A stretch of 5,916 nt of DNA, taken from Rhodospirillaceae bacterium. Its GTDB lineage: Bacteria > Pseudomonadota > Alphaproteobacteria > UBA11136. The stretch lies in assembly GCA_018663165.1 (NCBI GenBank), contig JABJES010000196.1, positions 1-5,916 on the forward strand, read 5' to 3'. Under the pieces are notes generated by a model, which saw nothing but the letters and a program-made list of their open reading frames with translations, ran no database searches and had not been told where the DNA came from. This document shows positions 5,330 through 5,916 of the stretch, piece after piece (the first letter of the stretch is position 1; every line of letters starts with the position of its first letter). The translations under genes and the position numbers were made by a program.

Positions 5330-5916
5330 CCAGCGTCTTTAAGCAGAACATTAAGTTCATCTAATAATTCTTTTTTATCAAAGCTTTGTGATTTGTTTCT
5401 CATTGAATTTGCAGCGGCTATTCTGGCCCTTGAAGGATCATTCAGGGGCCGACATCCAGCAGCCACCTCCTCCATTTCAGACCTCTCGCCATTGCAGTGA
5501 AGAACCAGATCACAGCCTGCGGAAAGGGATTCTTCGGCGCGGCGCGTCATAGTGCCGGAAAGCGCTTTCATCGACAGATCATCGGAAACCAGCACGCCCT
5601 TAAAACCGATCCGGCTCCGGATAATGTCCTCGATGATAATTTTTGATGTGGTCGCCGGATGGGCCGGATCAATGGCGCTATAGACCACATGGGCGGTCAT
5701 CGCCCAAGGCATGTCTGCCAACTGCCGAAAGGGCTGAAAATCAGTGGCATCGAGGGTTTCCAGGCTGTCATCAACCACCGGCAGGGCGAGATGGCTGTCA
5801 CACAGGGCGCGGCCATGGCCGGGGATGTGCTTAATCACCGGCAGAATGCCGCCTTTAAGAAATCCTTCACAGGCGCGTTTACCCAATTGGCTGATAATTT
5901 CCGGATCACTGGAAAA
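5326..5916 (-). CDS. nagZ: Beta-N-acetylhexosaminidase NagZ (GH3), C-terminal part; 5' end outside the window
   Basis: NagZ removes N-acetylglucosamine from 1,6-anhydro-muropeptides in the cytoplasm during peptidoglycan recycling. The reading frame is open to the window edge and gives 196 residues beginning FSSDPEIISQLGKRACEGF, so about 140 residues of a usual 330-350 lie outside; the in-frame TTG at 5886 is not a real start, because homology continues upstream of it. Visible hallmarks (numbering from the window edge): KHIPGHG (29-35) with the downstream D40-S41-H42 forming the Asp-His general acid/base dyad, DMPWAMTAHVVYSAID (68-83), and GVLVSDDLSMKAL (107-119), where the first Asp of SDD (112) is the expected nucleophile. 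The catalytic set is intact. The last 25 or so codons are strikingly AT-rich and encode a Lys/Asn/Glu/Leu tail. The stop overlaps the M50 start by 4 bases. Confidence 0.95.
   Translation of the reverse strand, partial: FSSDPEIISQLGKRACEGFLKGGILPVIKHIPGHGRALCDSHLALPVVDDSLETLDATDFQPFRQLADMPWAMTAHVVYSAIDPAHPATTSKIIIEDIIRSRIGFKGVLVSDDLSMKALSGTMTRRAEESLSAGCDLVLHCNGERSEMEEVAAGCRPLNDPSRARIAAANSMRNKSQSFDKKELLDELNVLLKDAG

Noticed and set aside
5379..5388. Ten-base palindrome CAAAGCTTTG inside nagZ
   Set aside because: A 10-base perfect palindrome is expected several times by chance in a window this long, and it lies within coding sequence.
1..5916. A novel defence, mobile or biosynthetic system
   Set aside because: Every stretch over 150 bases is covered by a recognised housekeeping gene in conserved alphaproteobacterial order, and nothing marks transfer or insertion.

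Overview
The window reads as a core chromosomal block of an alphaproteobacterium. The order nagZ - M50 protease - scpA - scpB - tatA - tatB - tatC - serS - surE, all on the minus strand, matches the nagZ/scpAB/tatABC/serS/surE synteny I know from alphaproteobacteria. The M50 gene between nagZ and scpA suggests a Rhodospirillales-like or neighbouring lineage rather than Rhizobiales, but that is only an impression from gene order. G+C looks mid-range (about 50-58% by eye). Genes are tightly packed, with no tRNA, rRNA, CRISPR array, insertion sequence or foreign cassette visible.

In transcription order (high to low coordinates) there are three blocks. Block 1 (5916 to 3067) is nagZ (5' end outside the window), an integral-membrane M50/site-2-type protease, scpA and scpB, joined by 4-bp ATGA overlaps or an 8-bp gap and so probably co-transcribed. 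Block 2 (2935 to 1474) is tatA, tatB and tatC, preceded by a 131-bp intergenic region with a perfect 7-bp inverted repeat just upstream of the tatA ribosome binding site. Block 3 (1344 to 1) is serS and the first 18 codons of surE, preceded by a 129-bp region holding a plausible sigma70-type promoter; serS and surE overlap by one base (TGATG).

The functions are housekeeping: NagZ recycles peptidoglycan fragments, ScpA/ScpB are the kleisin and winged-helix partners of SMC in chromosome segregation, TatABC exports folded proteins across the inner membrane, SerS charges tRNA-Ser, and SurE is a survival-associated nucleotidase. The link between blocks is conserved gene order rather than one pathway.

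I found no convincing undescribed system. The points worth a second look are modest: the hairpin before tatA, an exact 15-bp tandem duplication in the tatA tail, a seven-base homopolymer in tatB, a strikingly AT-rich 3' end of nagZ, the M50 gene inside the nagZ-scpA junction, and a GTG start for tatC backed by a strong Shine-Dalgarno sequence.
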